Origin: Jeotgalibacillus sp. ET6 | Lineage (GTDB): Bacteria; Bacillota; Bacilli; Bacillales; Jeotgalibacillaceae | Direction: 5' to 3' | Assembly: GCF_029667115.1 (NCBI RefSeq) | Contig: NZ_JARUIU010000003.1 | Location: 186,001-250,000, forward strand | DNA length: 64,000 bases | Shown: piece by piece, positions 16,485 through 25,302 of the stretch | Position numbering within the stretch: the stretch's first letter is position 1 | How the letters are laid out: each line of letters starts with the position of its first letter | The notes under the pieces: generated by a model | Told to the model about the DNA's origin: nothing | The model's input: the letters and a program-made list of their open reading frames with translations, nothing else | Databases searched by the model: none | Translations under genes and position numbers: made by a program

Positions 16485-16757
16485 TTAAGGAGATGTTGAA
16501 AAGCCTCCTGCAGCAGCTAACATAAAGAATAGGACTAAGACAACGATATAAACGACCAAAAGAATTCCTGTTACAATCAGCATCGCACGGGAATACTTTT
16601 TTCGCTGGCCTTCTTCAGAACCGAACCCCCATACAAACAGCAGCACAAGATTGACCAATGGAATCATTAATAAGAAAAGAGTGCCAACCCAGCTTTTGGT
16701 GGTCATTTCCTTGTGATCGTGATTTGCAGGATAATTTGAAGCTGTTTCCTGTTGCAT
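16485..16757 (-). CDS. Small two-TM membrane protein (90 aa)
   Basis: 90 residues from the ATG at 16757 with AAGGAGGG upstream; the frame extends to 16826. Hydrophobic spans at about 27-45 and 62-84 with a charged loop (GSEEGQRKKYSR) between them, and a hydrophilic N-terminal tail. Not recognised as a named family. Single gene flanked by two repeat copies (C and D). Confidence 0.7.
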   Translation of the reverse strand: MQQETASNYPANHDHKEMTTKSWVGTLFLLMIPLVNLVLLFVWGFGSEEGQRKKYSRAMLIVTGILLVVYIVVLVLFFMLAAAGGFSTSP

Positions 16758-16908
16758 TTGTTTCCCTCCTTTCTTTAAACTCGAAGTTAAAATGGAAAAT
16801 ACTTCTTCATTTCTATACCTTTGCACACTTCTATTTAAACTTGTATATAAGATAAAAGTTTCATTATATGATAATTGAAGAAGTAAAATTGATCTTAATA
16901 CTTCTAAA

Positions 16909-17061
16909 AATGAGGCTGGGACAAAAGTGTCTCAGCCTCATTGGCCGGTTCATTGCGCTTCAGGTGGACGCTTTCCGCAGGAACGGCGCTGAGCCTTTTC
17001 CAGGGTGTTGGCCTGGAAAAGGCTCAGCTTGTCATTTTTTGAGTTGTATCCCTGCCTCTTT
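16909..17061 (+). repeat. MITE-like repeat, copy D (internally deleted, 153 bp)
   Basis: Starts with hairpin AATGAGGCTGGGACA-AAAG-TGTCTCAGCCTCATT, keeps GGTTCATTGCGCTTCAGGTG and the GCTGAGCC/GGCTCAGC stem, loses the 3' CCACC half, and ends with a diverged terminal repeat (TTGTATCCCTGCCTCTTT). It ends 4 bases before the stop codon of the DUF418 gene, so insertion was at the gene's very end. Confidence 0.75.
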
Positions 17062-17064
17062 GCT

Positions 17065-18294
17065 TTAAGCTTCCTTAGACTGCTTATTGGCTCCGGCGTA
17101 GGTCCATTTGCGCCAGATAAATTCAAGCGGACCCTGATTAAACTTTTTCAAAATCAAGTAGCTGAGCACCACCTGTACCGCATAGATCACAATCGCAATC
17201 CCTACGCCCTGCGTTTTTGATACCTGGCCGAAAAGACCGAACCCGTATCCATTAAAAATGATCACCGCAATAATCGATTGCATCAAATAATTTGTCAGCG
17301 CCATGCGTCCAACCGCTGCAAACGGCATAAGCATTTTTTCAACGGAAGATTTCCTTGTTGCAAGAACAACAAGCGCCACATAAAACAGCATAAGAAGCGG
17401 CCCGCCGAGCATATTCAAGCCCTCTGCAACTGGAGAAGTTAGATATGCCGGCCAGTCAAACACATTATATTGAACGGCTGCTGAAAGGCCGACTAATGGC
17501 GCGCCAATGCCAAGCCCGAGCCATAAAATCTTTTTCCATCTTTTGATATTGCCTTCGATATCCTTAAACATGCCGGTTTTACCGAAATAAAGACCGATTA
17601 AAAACAGCGGCAAAATGGTTGGTACTAGCAGAAGGACCTGGAAAAAGATAAACAGAACTTCATTAAAAAAGCGAAAAGACAGGATTTCCCCGTAACTGCC
17701 TGTTGCCATAATCGATACCGCTGCGAGCTCTTCGGCCTTGAGAGATTCAATCGTCTCAAACCCTTCGGCAATGGTATATTCCATGCTCCAGCCGCTGCCG
17801 ATCAGAAGAAGGGTAAAAAATAAACTGCCTGCAATCAATAAAGCTATACCCCAAATTTTAATGACTTTAGGTGAACGGTGAATAAAGAGCGGCAGCAAAA
17901 ATCCTGTAATGGCATATGTATGTAGAATATCGCCCGACCAGATAAAAACAAGATGAACGATTCCAAGAAGTAATAAAAACACAAGCCGCCGCATAAACAG
18001 CTTCGTTGCCGGAAGATTTCGCTGCATTAAACGGGAGTAAAAAATATAAAAACCTAATCCAAATAACATCGAGAACATTGGATAGAATTTGCCGTCAACC
18101 AGCAGTGCCGTCAGAATAGTCAGCGCCCCGTTCAGCCCCCCCTCAGGCAGACTCTCTCCTTCAACCAAACTGCTCATATTGTTAAAAATAGGGGTCTTAA
18201 AAGCAATCATATTTGCGATCAAAATCCCAAAAAGCGCAAACCCCCTGATCATATCCAGTGAATGGATTCGATCTCTCATTGATATTGAACTCAT
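17065..18294 (-). CDS. DUF418 family membrane protein
   Basis: 409 residues from the ATG at 18294 (AAAGGGA upstream; in-frame ATGs at 18312 and 18330 also exist). About ten hydrophobic spans. The N-terminal RIHSLDMIRGFALFGILIAN and the C-terminal DUF418 region (GRMALTNYLMQSIIAVIIF, then GPLEFIWRKWTYAG) are diagnostic for YeiB/DUF418 proteins. Their role is unproven; they resemble membrane acyltransferases. Single gene, transcribed away from the divergent zinc-ribbon gene. Confidence 0.85.
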   Translation of the reverse strand: MSSISMRDRIHSLDMIRGFALFGILIANMIAFKTPIFNNMSSLVEGESLPEGGLNGALTILTALLVDGKFYPMFSMLFGLGFYIFYSRLMQRNLPATKLFMRRLVFLLLLGIVHLVFIWSGDILHTYAITGFLLPLFIHRSPKVIKIWGIALLIAGSLFFTLLLIGSGWSMEYTIAEGFETIESLKAEELAAVSIMATGSYGEILSFRFFNEVLFIFFQVLLLVPTILPLFLIGLYFGKTGMFKDIEGNIKRWKKILWLGLGIGAPLVGLSAAVQYNVFDWPAYLTSPVAEGLNMLGGPLLMLFYVALVVLATRKSSVEKMLMPFAAVGRMALTNYLMQSIIAVIIFNGYGFGLFGQVSKTQGVGIAIVIYAVQVVLSYLILKKFNQGPLEFIWRKWTYAGANKQSKEA

Positions 18295-18390
18295 TTTACC
18301 ATTCCCTTTCATACCTTTTTCCCTACTCATATCCTACTTTATCCCGGTTCCTTTCTCAATAATAATTTGGAAACAGCAACCATACAAAAA

Positions 18391-18416
18391 CGAAACTTTT
18401 CAGATCAGTATACGTA
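18391..18416 (+). promoter_or_regulatory. ECF-type promoter ahead of the zinc-ribbon gene
   Basis: CGAAAC (18391-18396), 16-base spacer, CGTA (18413-18416), close to TGAAAC-N16-CGTA of SigW-like factors. AAACTTTTCAGnnCAGT here also occurs in the promoter of the sigma gene at 769. Confidence 0.45.
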
Positions 18417-18452
18417 GAAGATAGTAGAAGATGAATGGAAAGGAGAATGAAT

Positions 18453-18740
18453 ATGACTGTCTGTGCGTATTGCGGAAGAGAGTGGAAATGGAAGGATACC
18501 TTTAAGAGGCTTGCATCCTTTAAAAACACTATGAAGTGTCCTTATTGCAAGAAATCTCAATTTCAAACCGCATCGTCAAAGCAAAAAACATCCATGCTGA
18601 TTGTCTCACCATCTCTGCTGCTGCCTTTGTTTGTTATGTTTAGTCTGTCTTTGCCGCTGCTTCTTCTCTGCTATGTCACTGTGTTTTTATTAAGCCCATT
18701 ACTGGTCAAACTGACGAAGGAAGATTCGCCCCTTTGGTAA
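18453..18740 (+). CDS. CxxC zinc-ribbon membrane protein (TIGR04104-like)
   Basis: 95 residues from the ATG at 18453 with AAAGGAGAATG upstream. The N-terminal zinc ribbon has CAYCGREWKWKDTFKRL and, about 20 residues on, MKCPYCKKSQF, matching the cxxc-20-cxxc family. Two hydrophobic spans follow (about 45-65 and 68-85) and a short charged tail. Role unknown. An ECF-type promoter lies 60 bases upstream, suggesting envelope-stress control. Confidence 0.75.
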   Translation: MTVCAYCGREWKWKDTFKRLASFKNTMKCPYCKKSQFQTASSKQKTSMLIVSPSLLLPLFVMFSLSLPLLLLCYVTVFLLSPLLVKLTKEDSPLW

Positions 18741-18758
18741 AATGCTCCCTTTCTATGG

Positions 18759-18854
18759 TCACGACTCAAGAAAAAAAGCCACAGCTCCAATAATCGCAAA
18801 GAATATAGTCAGCACGAAGACAATTCCAATAATGCCCCATGTCCGTCTGCTCAT
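18759..18854 (-). CDS. 31-aa membrane microprotein
   Basis: The ATG at 18854 follows AGAGGTGGATTGC, a very good site, and 31 codons run to TGA at 18759-18761. The product (MSRRTWGIIGIVFVLTIFFA...) is a positively charged start plus one hydrophobic span and a short FFLES end, the usual form of a single-pass microprotein. It lies just after the DUF4279 gene, probably in the same transcript. Confidence 0.6.
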   Translation of the reverse strand: MSRRTWGIIGIVFVLTIFFAIIGAVAFFLES

Positions 18855-18880
18855 GCAATCCACCTCTTTTCATAACGATT

Positions 18881-19294
18881 CTATTTCATTTCAGCATAAG
18901 GGTGTGCATATAAGTCAACATCCACCTCTGCCTGAATGCTGTGAATAAAATTAAGCTGCGGAAGATCCAGATGGAGTCCAGGGGTCGTTCCTTCTTCTAT
19001 ATAAATAACGATCCCTATCGTGCATGCTGCATTCAGCTCCTCCTTTAACGCATTTATTACATCTTCTTTGCCATGAAGCATGCTCAATACCCGATCCAGC
19101 TGCACTTTCACATCAATTGATTCTTCTTCCTCCGTTCCATAATGCCAACGGGTACTGCGCTGTAAACGCGGAGATGATCCCTCCATATGATGGATAAGAT
19201 CTCCTTTCTTATAGGTTAAAGTGGGGGAAATGCTTAAACGTGCTGTAACATCCTCTAAAGAAAAATCCTCTGCCTCGAGTTGAAAATCAACCAT
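18881..19294 (-). CDS. DUF4279 domain protein
   Basis: 137 residues from the ATG at 19294 (GTG at 19297 also possible). The order DFSLEDVTARLSISPTLTYKKGD, then RWHYGTEEEESIDVKVQLDRVL and a C-terminal TPGLHLDLPQLNFIHSI matches the DUF4279 pattern, small soluble proteins of unknown role that are common in Bacillus and often near immunity-type genes. No toxin partner is visible here. Confidence 0.7.
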   Translation of the reverse strand: MVDFQLEAEDFSLEDVTARLSISPTLTYKKGDLIHHMEGSSPRLQRSTRWHYGTEEEESIDVKVQLDRVLSMLHGKEDVINALKEELNAACTIGIVIYIEEGTTPGLHLDLPQLNFIHSIQAEVDVDLYAHPYAEMK

Positions 19295-19510
19295 CACTCT
19301 AGTCTTTTTAATAATCAGTCACTCCTTTTTTTATTTCCCTTCTTCTATTTCCATAAATAAACATCTTTTTCCTTCTAATACAATTAAAATGAATTGAATC
19401 CCATAAAGCTGCTGCTCAATGTCCACAGGTATTTCCCCATTCACCCGGAATCTTGATATACTAATCCTCAAAGCTCTTTATAAAATAAGAGCGAAAAGGA
19501 TGGGACTAAT

Positions 19511-20464
19511 TTGAACAAATGGCCTGCTACAGGAGATTTTATTTATACATATGCTTACAATGAAGAAGAAAAAGATCTCTGCCACCTTGAAATGCGCTCA
19601 TTATTTGGCAAACACTCCGAGACGAAAATAGTGAAAACAGACCGTGACATTCACCCAAGCCGCAGTCCTTTTGTGAAGGAACGGATCCAGGTGCTGTTTG
19701 AAGGCAGCACGCTTGAAGAGCTTTGTCAAAAGCTAAAAGACGTAAAGATGGGCGGCTCCACGTTTAAAGTGCTGTTTGTCAAAATCAATGATTTAACCGG
19801 ATCCGACAAAATAGAGTATGAGCAGAAAAGACAAATTGAACGGGATCTAGGCATGATTATAGAGGGGGAACTGGATCTTCACCAGCCGGATGTTTTCTTT
19901 GGATTAGTTCCCTGTGAAGGCAGCTGGCATCTGGGTCTTTATGAAAAAGCGGAACCCGTCTGGCTGAATCACGTGAAAAAACCCCGGGAATACTCAACCG
20001 CATTAAGTACGCGCACAGCAAGAGCCGCAGCCAATATCGCCGTGCCAGAGCCAGATGGAAAAACAGCCATTGACCCGTGCTGTGGAATTGGAACAGTTCT
20101 TGTAGAAGCTCTTTCAATGGGCATCAACATTGTGGGACGTGACATCAACCCGCTTGTGGTAACAGGGTCCCGTGAAAACATCGCCCATTTCGGCTATTCA
20201 GGCGACGTCTCCATTGGCCCGATTGATGAGGTAACCGGAAGCTATGACGCGACCATTATTGATATGCCCTACAATTTATACACACATGCCACACCGGAAG
20301 AACAGCTTGATATTCTTGTAAATGCACGGCATTTCACGAAGCGGCTTGTCGTCGTCACGATTGAATCGATTGATCAAATGCTCGCGCAAGCCGGCTTTAC
20401 CATCACTGACCGATGTGTTGTGATGAAAGGGAAGTTTTCCAGAGAAATTCTTGTTTGTGAGTAA
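19511..20464 (+). CDS. TRM11/THUMP-like RNA methyltransferase
   Basis: 317 residues, TTG start with AAAAGGATGGGA upstream. The N-terminal half (about 1-165) is a substrate-binding region. The Rossmann part has DPCCGIGTVLVEAL (SAM motif I) near 188-201, GRDINPLVV (motif II) and a catalytic IIDMPYNLY near 245-253, the DxPY form used by N2-guanine methyltransferases of the Trm11/Trm14 class. Likely target is guanosine in tRNA or rRNA; the position is not predictable. Ends at a bidirectional terminator. Confidence 0.8.
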   Translation: MNKWPATGDFIYTYAYNEEEKDLCHLEMRSLFGKHSETKIVKTDRDIHPSRSPFVKERIQVLFEGSTLEELCQKLKDVKMGGSTFKVLFVKINDLTGSDKIEYEQKRQIERDLGMIIEGELDLHQPDVFFGLVPCEGSWHLGLYEKAEPVWLNHVKKPREYSTALSTRTARAAANIAVPEPDGKTAIDPCCGIGTVLVEALSMGINIVGRDINPLVVTGSRENIAHFGYSGDVSIGPIDEVTGSYDATIIDMPYNLYTHATPEEQLDILVNARHFTKRLVVVTIESIDQMLAQAGFTITDRCVVMKGKFSREILVCE

Positions 20465-20472
20465 ACTAAAAA

Positions 20473-20498
20473 CCCGCTTCTCTTTTATCAGAGGCGGG
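20473..20498. terminator. Bidirectional terminator
   Basis: CCCGCTTCTC pairs with GAGGCGGG, with TTTTT after it on the minus strand and ATTTTG on the plus strand. It lies between the convergent methyltransferase and chemoreceptor genes. Confidence 0.75.
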
Positions 20499-20509
20499 CA
20501 TTTTGTTAG

Positions 20510-21415
20510 TTAAATGATCTCCATCAGCTTTCTCGCCTGTTCGTCGAGACCTGCAGCTGTCTGTGAAATCCCATTCAAATCACGTGTCGTATTGGCAATT
20601 TGCTGCTCGCCCTGTGTGATGGATTGCTGAGCCTGATTGATTCCCTCAGAGATTGTTTTAATCTCTTTAGAAATGCCTTCCATTGTATTGCGCACCTGCA
20701 TGATTGAATCTTCTACGCGCACTGACAGCTTGCGCACTTCTTTTGCCACAATATCAAACCCTCTTCCGTGCTCCCCTGCACGCGCGGCTTCAATTGCGGC
20801 ATTCAGCGCAAGCAAATTCGTTTGAGCGGCAATATCGCGAATGGTGTTAACCACCTTTTGAATTGACTGGGATTGCTCCTGCAGGCTTGCGAGTGTTTGA
20901 ATATTGGAGGATGAGACCTTTGCCATTTCCGAGATGCTGGTTAAAAGCTCTCCGCTTCGCTTAATTCCCTCGCCTGCACTGCTTGACATTTTGACCGACA
21001 TCTCCTGCAGTTCTACTACCATTTCGGTTACCGCCGTCTGACGCGAAGTTATATTGGTAGCGACTTTTGACACGCCAATCACCTTTTGTTGATCGTCATA
21101 AATCGGCATATAGGTCGCTTCAAGCCAAATTTGGTTTCCGTCTGCATCTTTACGTTCAATTTTATCCTGATAACTGATCCCCGCCCACAGGTCACGCCAA
21201 AATGATTTGTATTCTAAACTTCTGGTGAAAGCATCGAAACAAAAGGCGCGATGGTTCATGCCGATCATTTGCTCTTTCGTGTAGCCCATTGATTGAGCGA
21301 ATAAATCATTTACATAGGCTACGTTCTGCGCCCGGTCAAACCGGATGATTGCCAGATTGCTTTCAAGCGCCCTTACCACTAATTCATCTGAAACTGTCGT
21401 TATCGTCTCTCTCAT
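20510..21415 (-). CDS. Soluble PAS-domain methyl-accepting chemotaxis protein
   Basis: 301 residues from the ATG at 21415 (AAGGAG 8 bases upstream; an ATG at 21421 is too close to the site). PAS domain at about 8-125 ([59 protein letters not shown]). A coiled-coil signalling domain follows with the MCP hairpin tip [20 protein letters not shown] near 195-214. There is no membrane segment or HAMP, and the receptor is short, so it is a cytoplasmic sensor that probably joins chemoreceptor arrays and reads a redox or small-molecule signal through PAS. Confidence 0.9.
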   Translation of the reverse strand: MRETITTVSDELVVRALESNLAIIRFDRAQNVAYVNDLFAQSMGYTKEQMIGMNHRAFCFDAFTRSLEYKSFWRDLWAGISYQDKIERKDADGNQIWLEATYMPIYDDQQKVIGVSKVATNITSRQTAVTEMVVELQEMSVKMSSSAGEGIKRSGELLTSISEMAKVSSSNIQTLASLQEQSQSIQKVVNTIRDIAAQTNLLALNAAIEAARAGEHGRGFDIVAKEVRKLSVRVEDSIMQVRNTMEGISKEIKTISEGINQAQQSITQGEQQIANTTRDLNGISQTAAGLDEQARKLMEII

Positions 21416-21589
21416 GCACATTTCTCCTTTTTAATCGACTGTATCTAACTATATTTTAGCCTATTAAAGAGAAGAAGCGCTACCTTTTTTGTGTCTTTCT
21501 ACACAATATATATATATTTAAAAGGTATAAAGTACCATATATTAAAATTCAATAATATTTGTTGTCTGCCCTCAGCTTGCTTCCCAACC

Positions 21590-22135
21590 TTACCTGCTTG
21601 TCCACTCATTCCGCAGCATCCCGTAAACCGCATGATCTACGAAATGATCGTACAGCCACTCCGCCTGACGAATTTGTCCTTCATAGGTAAATCCAAGTCT
21701 TTCCGGGATCGCCCGGCTTTTCTTATTCCCCGCTGCTGCCCGGATGTCTACCCGGTTCATGTTCAGCTCTTCAAAGGCATACCGTGTCAGCGCCTCAGCG
21801 GTCTTTGTCATAATCCCATGACCCTGAAATTCTTCACCCAGCCAATACCCGATTTTTGCCGTTTTATTGGTCCAGTCAAGCTGGTTGTAGCCTGCAACAC
21901 CTGCAAGCTCTCCCTTAAAAAGGATTAACGCATTCAGCCCCTGATTGGCGATATACAGCTTATTGCTTCCTGCAATAAAGTGTTCTGTATCTTCCACTTT
22001 TGTTGTAAAATCAAGCCACGGCAGCCATTTCTTTAAATGGGTTCTTGACTGATCGGTTAAACGGAATAAAGCTTCAGCATCGTGCTTTTGAGGCAGTTTT
22101 AATTCAAGGTTTTCATCAATTTTATGTACAAACAT
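21590..22135 (-). CDS. RimJ/RimL-type GNAT acetyltransferase
   Basis: 181 residues, ATG at 22135 with AAGGGGGAGCC upstream. Motif A reads GYWLGEEFQGHGIMTKTAEAL and motif B NMNRVDIRAAAGNKKSRAIPERLGF, with the YEGQIRQAEWLYDHFVDHAVYGML end of Bacillus YdaF-like enzymes. Such proteins acetylate protein N termini or small amines; the target is unknown. A short membrane-microprotein frame ends 14 bases upstream, and the stop codon abuts this gene's ribosome site. Confidence 0.85.
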   Translation of the reverse strand: MFVHKIDENLELKLPQKHDAEALFRLTDQSRTHLKKWLPWLDFTTKVEDTEHFIAGSNKLYIANQGLNALILFKGELAGVAGYNQLDWTNKTAKIGYWLGEEFQGHGIMTKTAEALTRYAFEELNMNRVDIRAAAGNKKSRAIPERLGFTYEGQIRQAEWLYDHFVDHAVYGMLRNEWTSR

Positions 22136-22148
22136 TCGTGGCTCCCCC

Positions 22149-22280
22149 TTATCGGTCTCTTATCTCTTTGAGCAGTTCAATAACCTGTTCATTCTGCTTT
22201 TCTATCGATCTTAATGATTTTTCAATTGTACTTGTCGTAACATACAGCACAATCAAAATGGCAATTCCAACTAACTACAT
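22149..22280 (-). pseudogene. Membrane microprotein frame stopped at codon 2
   Basis: On the minus strand, GGAGG sits at correct distance before an ATG (22280-22278) but the next codon is TAG (22277-22275). The frame then stays open 41 codons (LVGIAILIVLYVTTS..., ending KQNEQVIELLKEIRDR) to TAA at 22149. A hydrophobic span followed by a charged helix is a common small-protein design in Bacillus. It may be a nonsense mutant, may start at an internal TTG (codon 9), or be a sequence error. Confidence 0.5.
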
Positions 22281-22424
22281 ACGATGCCTCCAATTTTCAA
22301 TAGTACTTCAATTCCAAGTATTTTAAAAGAAAGAAAGGAACTCAATGTTTTTTTAAAACAGTTCGAACAAGGATAATGATCTGTGAGAAAATAAGAAGAC
22401 AATTCGGGAATGGAGTGGCTTTCT

Positions 22425-22841
22425 ATGTCTATTTTCTCACCCCAAAATCAGTCTATAGCAAGTAACCGTACGTTTCTGCACTTATTTAACTCGTTGTCCT
22501 TACTCTTTTTAGGAGGCATTCTTTTTACATTTATTCACCCGTTTACGGAAGGCTTCTCTTTTATCTTTTTCGCCATAATGGCTGTGATTGGATCTTATAT
22601 CAGCCTCTTCTATGCATGGATTTATCCAACGAACAACTGGCCGAAAGTCTTTGCCATTACCTTTCTTTTAAATGCTGCCGGGCTTGGCTGGCGTGTGGCG
22701 CTTGAATGGGGAGAGGCCAGTCTGATCCCTTATCTTACCTTGTACAGAACCGGAAGTTATCTTTTTCTGACGCCTTTATTGATCACCGCCGTGTACATAT
22801 TTATCAATAGAGTTATACACGAAAGAACTCGTACCGATTAA
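22425..22841 (+). CDS. Four-TM membrane protein of unknown function
   Basis: 138 residues from the ATG at 22425 with GGAGT 8 bases upstream (an ATG at 22410 lacks a site). Four hydrophobic spans at about 20-42, 46-66, 74-92 and 105-128, with aromatic-rich loops (YPTNNWPKVF, WRVALEWGEAS). No family recognised. Single gene followed by a terminator hairpin. Confidence 0.65.
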   Translation: MSIFSPQNQSIASNRTFLHLFNSLSLLFLGGILFTFIHPFTEGFSFIFFAIMAVIGSYISLFYAWIYPTNNWPKVFAITFLLNAAGLGWRVALEWGEASLIPYLTLYRTGSYLFLTPLLITAVYIFINRVIHERTRTD

Positions 22842-22855
22842 TAGAGAAGAGAAAA

Positions 22856-22885
22856 CCCGTCTCCGCCATAGTAGGCAAAGACGGG
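22856..22885. terminator. Terminator between convergent genes
   Basis: CCCGTCT (22856-22862) pairs with AGACGGG (22879-22885), with an inner GCC/GGC pair. On the minus strand the stem is followed by TTTTCTCTT, so it mainly ends the epimerase-like gene. Confidence 0.7.
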
Positions 22886-22891
22886 CATTCA

Positions 22892-24334
22892 CTAGGCTTT
22901 TGCGATTGTTTTTTGGCGTCCTTCTTTTTCTTCATGCTGATCGCTTTTCATCAGATGCTGAAGATGGCGTTTGAACAGGGCCATTACCCATAAATGGACT
23001 TTGGCTTGCGTGTATTTGTAAATTGTCCAAGGCAGTGCGGGTCTGTAGCCATGAATGGCAATAATGCACTCCTGCGTATCGGGAATCTGGCGGAACTCAA
23101 TTCTTCCTTTGCTGTCTTCACCGACATTGGCAAAAAGTCCTCCTGTAATTAGATAAAGTGCACGGGTGTCTGTGCTTCTTTCACTTGAGTAGGTCAGCTC
23201 CAAAATAGAAGCTGCTTTTGAAAACAAACGGATTTTACAATTTTTATCCTCATCGAGATCTACGGATAAGAACGGCCGGGCAAGACGGGAGATCCAATTC
23301 ATATACTCTTCCCCTGCCCAATTCGCTGTTTTCCCCTCCGGCAGCATAACCCGCTGAACCGAGCGCACGTCACTTCCTGTTGGAGTAGATGTAAGAAATG
23401 CAGGCTTGTCCGCGCCCTCTTCTTTTTCAGCCTTCAGCGCTTCCTGTGCCGCTTCTTTAAATGTTGTTTTGCCATCGCTGATTCCCTCAATCGTATCTTG
23501 GGCTACCATAGGATGCTTCAGGCTCTCGATAAGCGGATACGCCATTTCCTTTGGCGAACCTGTTACGAGTGTTACCCATAAACGGGAAAGATTTACCGTT
23601 AAGAGCGGGATATCCACCACTTTTGGCTTTTTGCCCATTACTTCTGCAGTTTGAATCAGCATTTCTTTATAGGACATAATCTCCGGACCGCCGACATCCA
23701 CTGATTTATTTTCCACTTTCTTGTTTCCAATGCTGTTTTTTAACGAGCCGATGACATCTTTTAATGCAATTGGATGCGTTTTGGTCCGGGTCCACTTTGG
23801 CAGCAGCATCCACGGAAGACGCTTCACAAGCTTTGAAAGAATCGGAAATGAAGATCCTTTAGGACCCACAATCAGTCCTGCACGGATGGTTGAGACCGGC
23901 ACCCCGTAGGACCCCAGTACTTTTTCTACTTCCAGCCGGCTCTTTAAATGGCGGGAAAGCTCTTTGGTGTCCTTTGGAACAATTCCGCTCAGATAAATGA
24001 TTTGTTTGACACCCTGCTTTTTGGCAGCCTGCGCAAAGTTATCCGCTAAAATCACATCCATGTCCTCGAATTTCGCCTGTGTCAGCTTGGCAGAAGGCTT
24101 CATAGAGTGAATAAGATAAATCGCATAATCGGCTCCTTCAAGCCCTTTTTCCGCGTCACCTTTTGAATAAAAATCACATGAGCGCCAGGTGACATGCTCT
24201 GAATCTTCTTTATCATCGCCACTTCTAGACAGCGCAATCACATCTGCTTTCTTCGTGATCTTTTCAAGCAGATTACTTCCTATATATCCAGTGGCACCTG
24301 TAAGCGCCACAACTGGCCTTTTTGTTTCAGTCAT
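22892..24334 (-). CDS. NAD(P)-binding SDR/NmrA-type protein with extra C-terminal domain
   Basis: 480 residues from the ATG at 24334 with AAAGGAGAG upstream. The N-terminal Rossmann domain has VALTGATGYIGSNLLEKI near 9-26, a DYAIYLIHSM strand and LSGIVP. It is an atypical SDR without a clear YxxxK pair. The last about 170 residues (ANWAGEEYMNWISRLARPFL to HLWVMALFKRHLQHLM) match the C-terminal region common to large NAD(P)H-binding proteins of this type in Bacillus. Substrate and reaction are unknown. Confidence 0.8.
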   Translation of the reverse strand: MTETKRPVVALTGATGYIGSNLLEKITKKADVIALSRSGDDKEDSEHVTWRSCDFYSKGDAEKGLEGADYAIYLIHSMKPSAKLTQAKFEDMDVILADNFAQAAKKQGVKQIIYLSGIVPKDTKELSRHLKSRLEVEKVLGSYGVPVSTIRAGLIVGPKGSSFPILSKLVKRLPWMLLPKWTRTKTHPIALKDVIGSLKNSIGNKKVENKSVDVGGPEIMSYKEMLIQTAEVMGKKPKVVDIPLLTVNLSRLWVTLVTGSPKEMAYPLIESLKHPMVAQDTIEGISDGKTTFKEAAQEALKAEKEEGADKPAFLTSTPTGSDVRSVQRVMLPEGKTANWAGEEYMNWISRLARPFLSVDLDEDKNCKIRLFSKAASILELTYSSERSTDTRALYLITGGLFANVGEDSKGRIEFRQIPDTQECIIAIHGYRPALPWTIYKYTQAKVHLWVMALFKRHLQHLMKSDQHEEKEGRQKTIAKA

Positions 24335-24504
24335 CCTATAACTCTCCTTTTTTGAACACATTTACCTTTCTTTACCCTTTCCTATTAAAAAGGAACAAAA
24401 GCAAGCACATCGAAGGGTGGAGAACTGCATGCAGACAGCTTTGTCATTTTTTCTTCATCTGCATAAGGTAATGAAAGAAGCCTAAATAAAAGGAGCGTTT
24501 TGCG

Positions 24505-25302
24505 ATGCCCATCATGGATAATACTTTTTTTGTTTATACGGTTCAGCCCGGTGATACACTGACTTCCATCGCCTATCGATTCAGCAGCAGTGTATCTGCT
24601 ATTGAGCAGGCAAACGCCCTTTATCCTCCTATAACAGATCCCGGCTTAATTTTTCCCGGACAGAGGGTCGTCGTTGAAAAAAATGGACCTGCTGTGATCT
24701 ACCGAATCGTTCATGGAGGTGATACGCTCTACCAATTTGCACAAGATTATTCTTCTGCAGTCGACGTAATTTATGGGATCAATCCTCAGATTGGGAACCC
24801 TGATCTTCTTTATGTCAATCAGCCTGTTTTCGTTCCCGCTTTTATTTACCGGGTTGAAGAAGGCGATACACTCGCTAAGATCGCAAAGCAGTTCGGGATT
24901 CCACTATCCGCATTATTCAGTGCCAATCTCAATCGCCCAGGCTGGTCACCGGACGTGATCTATCCCGGGTACGATCTGCTGATTCCTCTGTCTTCTTCCC
25001 GGAATATTCTTGTCACCTCACCAAGGCCCGGAACGACAGTGGCTGCAGGACAAACGCTGTCAGGCTTTGCACGGGCATTTGAAGGAAGCATTCTTTATCA
25101 GCTGAAGGATTCATCAGGCGGGATGGTAACAGGGGAATCTCCTATCCAGGCATCTGCCGGAGGACCTTTATACGGCACCTTCTCTATTCCTATTCAATTT
25201 GAACGAAGCCCCCAGACATCTGCCGGAGAGCTTTGGGTATACGCAAGAAGTGCTGAAGATGGACGGATAATTGATTTGGTGAAGATTCCTGTCATGTTTT
25301 AA
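24505..25302 (+). CDS. Triple-LysM protein with Gmad2-like C-terminal domain
   Basis: 265 residues; ATG at 24505 with AAAAGGAG upstream. Three LysM modules: VYTVQPGDTLTSIAYRF near 9-25, YRIVHGGDTLYQFAQDY near 66-82, and YRVEEGDTLAKIAKQF near 114-129. The last about 95 residues (ILVTSPRPGTTVAAGQTLSG... GTFSIPIQF) resemble the immunoglobulin-like spore-germination domain Gmad2. There is no signal peptide, which is usual for spore-coat or mother-cell LysM proteins. Likely acts at the spore envelope; that is inference. Confidence 0.82.
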   Translation: MPIMDNTFFVYTVQPGDTLTSIAYRFSSSVSAIEQANALYPPITDPGLIFPGQRVVVEKNGPAVIYRIVHGGDTLYQFAQDYSSAVDVIYGINPQIGNPDLLYVNQPVFVPAFIYRVEEGDTLAKIAKQFGIPLSALFSANLNRPGWSPDVIYPGYDLLIPLSSSRNILVTSPRPGTTVAAGQTLSGFARAFEGSILYQLKDSSGGMVTGESPIQASAGGPLYGTFSIPIQFERSPQTSAGELWVYARSAEDGRIIDLVKIPVMF

